From positions 1 through 50,196 of the forward strand of contig CALJSB010000069.1 in NCBI GenBank assembly GCA_937976305.1: a stretch of 50,196 nucleotides of DNA. Reading direction: 5' to 3'. This stretch comes from an uncultured Acidimicrobiales bacterium (GTDB lineage: Bacteria; Actinomycetota; Acidimicrobiia; Acidimicrobiales; SZUA-35). This document shows, piece after piece, positions 48,703 to 50,196 of the stretch (the stretch's first letter is position 1; each line of letters starts with the position of its first letter). A program made the position numbers and the translations under genes. The notes beneath the pieces are model-generated. The model ran no database searches. It was given only the letters and a program-made list of their open reading frames with translations, and had not been told where the DNA came from.

Positions 48703-50196
48703 ATGATGATGCGAGAGGGAAACCGCAAGGAGACATGTCGGGTAGCGAGCCTGGTGGTGGTTGCGCTCGTTGTACTCAGCTCGTGCGGGAGCACGCCGCC
48801 CGACGAAGAAGCAGCGGACCAGCAGGAAACGCCGACCACCACTGTTGCCGAAGCGGAGCCGGCCGAGGAAGAGACAGACGAAGCTTCCGCCGACTCGACG
48901 TCGACCACGACGCCCGATCAACCAGACTCCGCGACCGAGGTCGACGATGCCTCAGCTGCTGCTGACACCGAAGACGCTTCAACGGTTGACGAGTTGGGTG
49001 ATGCGTGGATGCTCGATTCGCCCTCGCCCGGCGAACTGATCGTCGGCGACGACGTGATCGGATCCGAGGGGGAGACCGTGCTCTCCGTTGGTCCTGAGGG
49101 CACACAAGTGTTCGCTACGACGACGTTCGGCGAGGCCACCGTTGAGATCGCGCATCAGCTTCCGCACTACGACATTGTCGGTGTCGAAGTGACGATGCCC
49201 GACGGCGCCGTTGTCGATCTGGGCGAACCGTCGATTGACCAACCGTCGACTGCGGTGACCGTTCAAGCCCAGATTCTCAGTGGGCCGATGGAGGGTCAAT
49301 GGGCGAGCTTTGCGGTCACCTTCCTCGCAGGCTCCACGTCGGTGGAGGTCGAGGGGACTCAGGCCACCGTCTCCGGTCGTATCGGCCGGCACACGCAAGC
49401 CCAGATCGACTACCTCGCATCAGAACATCCCGAGGTCGACACGCTGGTGCTCGCAGATATCAGCGGTGCCGTCGAAGACGAGATCGAGCAGACCTTTGGA
49501 AGAGTCGACCCGTGGTTCACCGCCGACGCGGCAGCCCAACGGGTTCGTGAGCATGGGTTCACGACGGTCGTCCCGGTCGACGGCACTGTGTCGGACAGAG
49601 GCTTGCTGCTGTTCGCTGGTGGCACCGAACGAATCATTGAAACCGAGGGTGGCCACACCGCCCCCCTCGAGTACGGAAACCTCAACGTGCAAGGCCTCGT
49701 GGACGGAGACGCGACCGCGGAACTCGACCAGTATTCGGCGGTCCATGCTCCTGCAGTCCAGACGTGGTCGGGGTATCTCGGGGAGACGTCGGGAACCGGT
49801 CTGGTGATGTATCTCGCTCGGGTTTCGGTTGACGGTCCTCACCGGTTGACACCGGCCGAGATTGACTTGTTCGAACTCGCGACGACGCCACTGACGCTCT
49901 CGCAGAGCTTTGGCCCCGATGCCATTGATGCCGATCACTACCTGGTCGGCCCGTCCATCGATCAGACCGTCAACCGGCCGGCCGAGCTCATCGACATCAT
50001 CGTCGAAGAGTTCAATGCTGGCCAGGTCGGCCTCGAGGACGACGCCCAGGTGGCCACAGCACTCGTGGCCTTCGACTCCGATCAGACGCTCGCCTACGTG
50101 TTGGTCGAGGGTGGTGGAGACGACTCGGTCAGGGGCGAGGTAGCGACGATCGTCTTCGAGGGCGACGACGAGTTCGGATGGGTCGTGACCGAAGTC
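48703..50196 (+). CDS. Large lipoprotein, cut by the right window edge
   Basis: A frame opens at ATG 48703 (ATG 48706 and 48709 are in frame too) and stays open for 498 codons to the window edge. The N-terminus has a basic segment, a hydrophobic core and the lipobox Val-Leu-Ser-Ser-Cys. A Glu/Asp/Thr/Ala-rich linker runs to residue ~95. The rest is beta-rich with many Asp and Val residues. Neither domain nor family is recognised. No clear ribosome site is seen. Its length and linker suggest a surface-exposed, envelope-bound protein; the C-terminus is outside the window. Confidence 0.78.
   Translation, partial: MMMREGNRKETCRVASLVVVALVVLSSCGSTPPDEEAADQQETPTTTVAEAEPAEEETDEASADSTSTTTPDQPDSATEVDDASAAADTEDASTVDELGDAWMLDSPSPGELIVGDDVIGSEGETVLSVGPEGTQVFATTTFGEATVEIAHQLPHYDIVGVEVTMPDGAVVDLGEPSIDQPSTAVTVQAQILSGPMEGQWASFAVTFLAGSTSVEVEGTQATVSGRIGRHTQAQIDYLASEHPEVDTLVLADISGAVEDEIEQTFGRVDPWFTADAAAQRVREHGFTTVVPVDGTVSDRGLLLFAGGTERIIETEGGHTAPLEYGNLNVQGLVDGDATAELDQYSAVHAPAVQTWSGYLGETSGTGLVMYLARVSVDGPHRLTPAEIDLFELATTPLTLSQSFGPDAIDADHYLVGPSIDQTVNRPAELIDIIVEEFNAGQVGLEDDAQVATALVAFDSDQTLAYVLVEGGGDDSVRGEVATIVFEGDDEFGWVVTEV

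Overview
The window is high-GC DNA with dense, tightly overlapping genes, in keeping with an actinobacterium. Several genes narrow this down: a mycothiol-dependent (maleylpyruvate isomerase type) protein, an F420-type luciferase-like monooxygenase, a sucrase/ferredoxin-like protein and three secreted proteins with DUF4214 repeats. Together they suggest the class Acidimicrobiia (Ilumatobacter-like). This is inferred from gene content; no 16S gene is present.

Layout. 1-3.4 kb: the end of an unknown gene, a Nudix hydrolase, a small P-loop kinase, a sirtuin and a secreted DUF4214 protein. 3.6 kb: tRNA-Ser(TGA) with its terminator. 3.7-5.9 kb: a TetR regulator facing a YceI gene and a beta-hydroxyacid dehydrogenase. 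6.2-7.5 kb: a secreted DUF4214 protein. 7.6-11.6 kb: a minus-strand operon with a secreted membrane-anchored protein, a processive GT2 glycosyltransferase and a membrane protein, likely for surface polysaccharide. 11.7-18.3 kb: sugar kinase, lipoprotein, SGNH hydrolase, M23 peptidase with DUF4214 repeats, GNAT protein, sucrase/ferredoxin-like protein and prephenate dehydratase. 18.4-24.6 kb: MBL hydrolase, coiled-coil protein, membrane protein, a TrmH-YbaK-PyrE overlapping operon, an aminotransferase, a GNAT pseudogene and a mycothiol-type enzyme. 24.6-31.3 kb: serine hydrolase, LLM oxidoreductase, lipoprotein, and an acyl-CoA dehydrogenase/GIY-YIG-like/enoyl-CoA hydratase operon preceded by a nitronate monooxygenase. 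31.4-37.5 kb: site-2 protease, an apparently 5'-truncated gene, aspartate/glutamate racemase, Rieske oxygenase, PPOX-family protein, AraC regulator and a tiny membrane protein. 37.6-46.3 kb: ABC exporter, sulfotransferase, an HtrA-like protein without its catalytic residues, and a MoxR-DUF58-VWA-VWA operon. 46.3-48.6 kb: two response regulators divergent from a histidine kinase. 48.7 kb to the end: a large lipoprotein cut by the window edge.

The least expected signal is in the spaces between genes. Five copies of a roughly 50-bp palindromic element lie near 30.1-30.25, 33.5-33.65 and 41.2 kb. They have CTGGAG/CTCCAG outer arms, an ACCGGC/GCCGGT-type inner stem and a TGAAAC/GTTTCA loop that occurs in both orientations. 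One copy supplies the last codons and stop of the racemase gene, another abuts an open frame that has lost its start, and a third abuts a gene remnant. A second, unrelated palindrome is present as two exact 45-bp copies at 27.5-27.64 kb. These look like REP/MITE-like elements shaping gene ends. The HtrA-fold protein next to the MoxR operon, with all three triad positions substituted, is the most unusual single protein.
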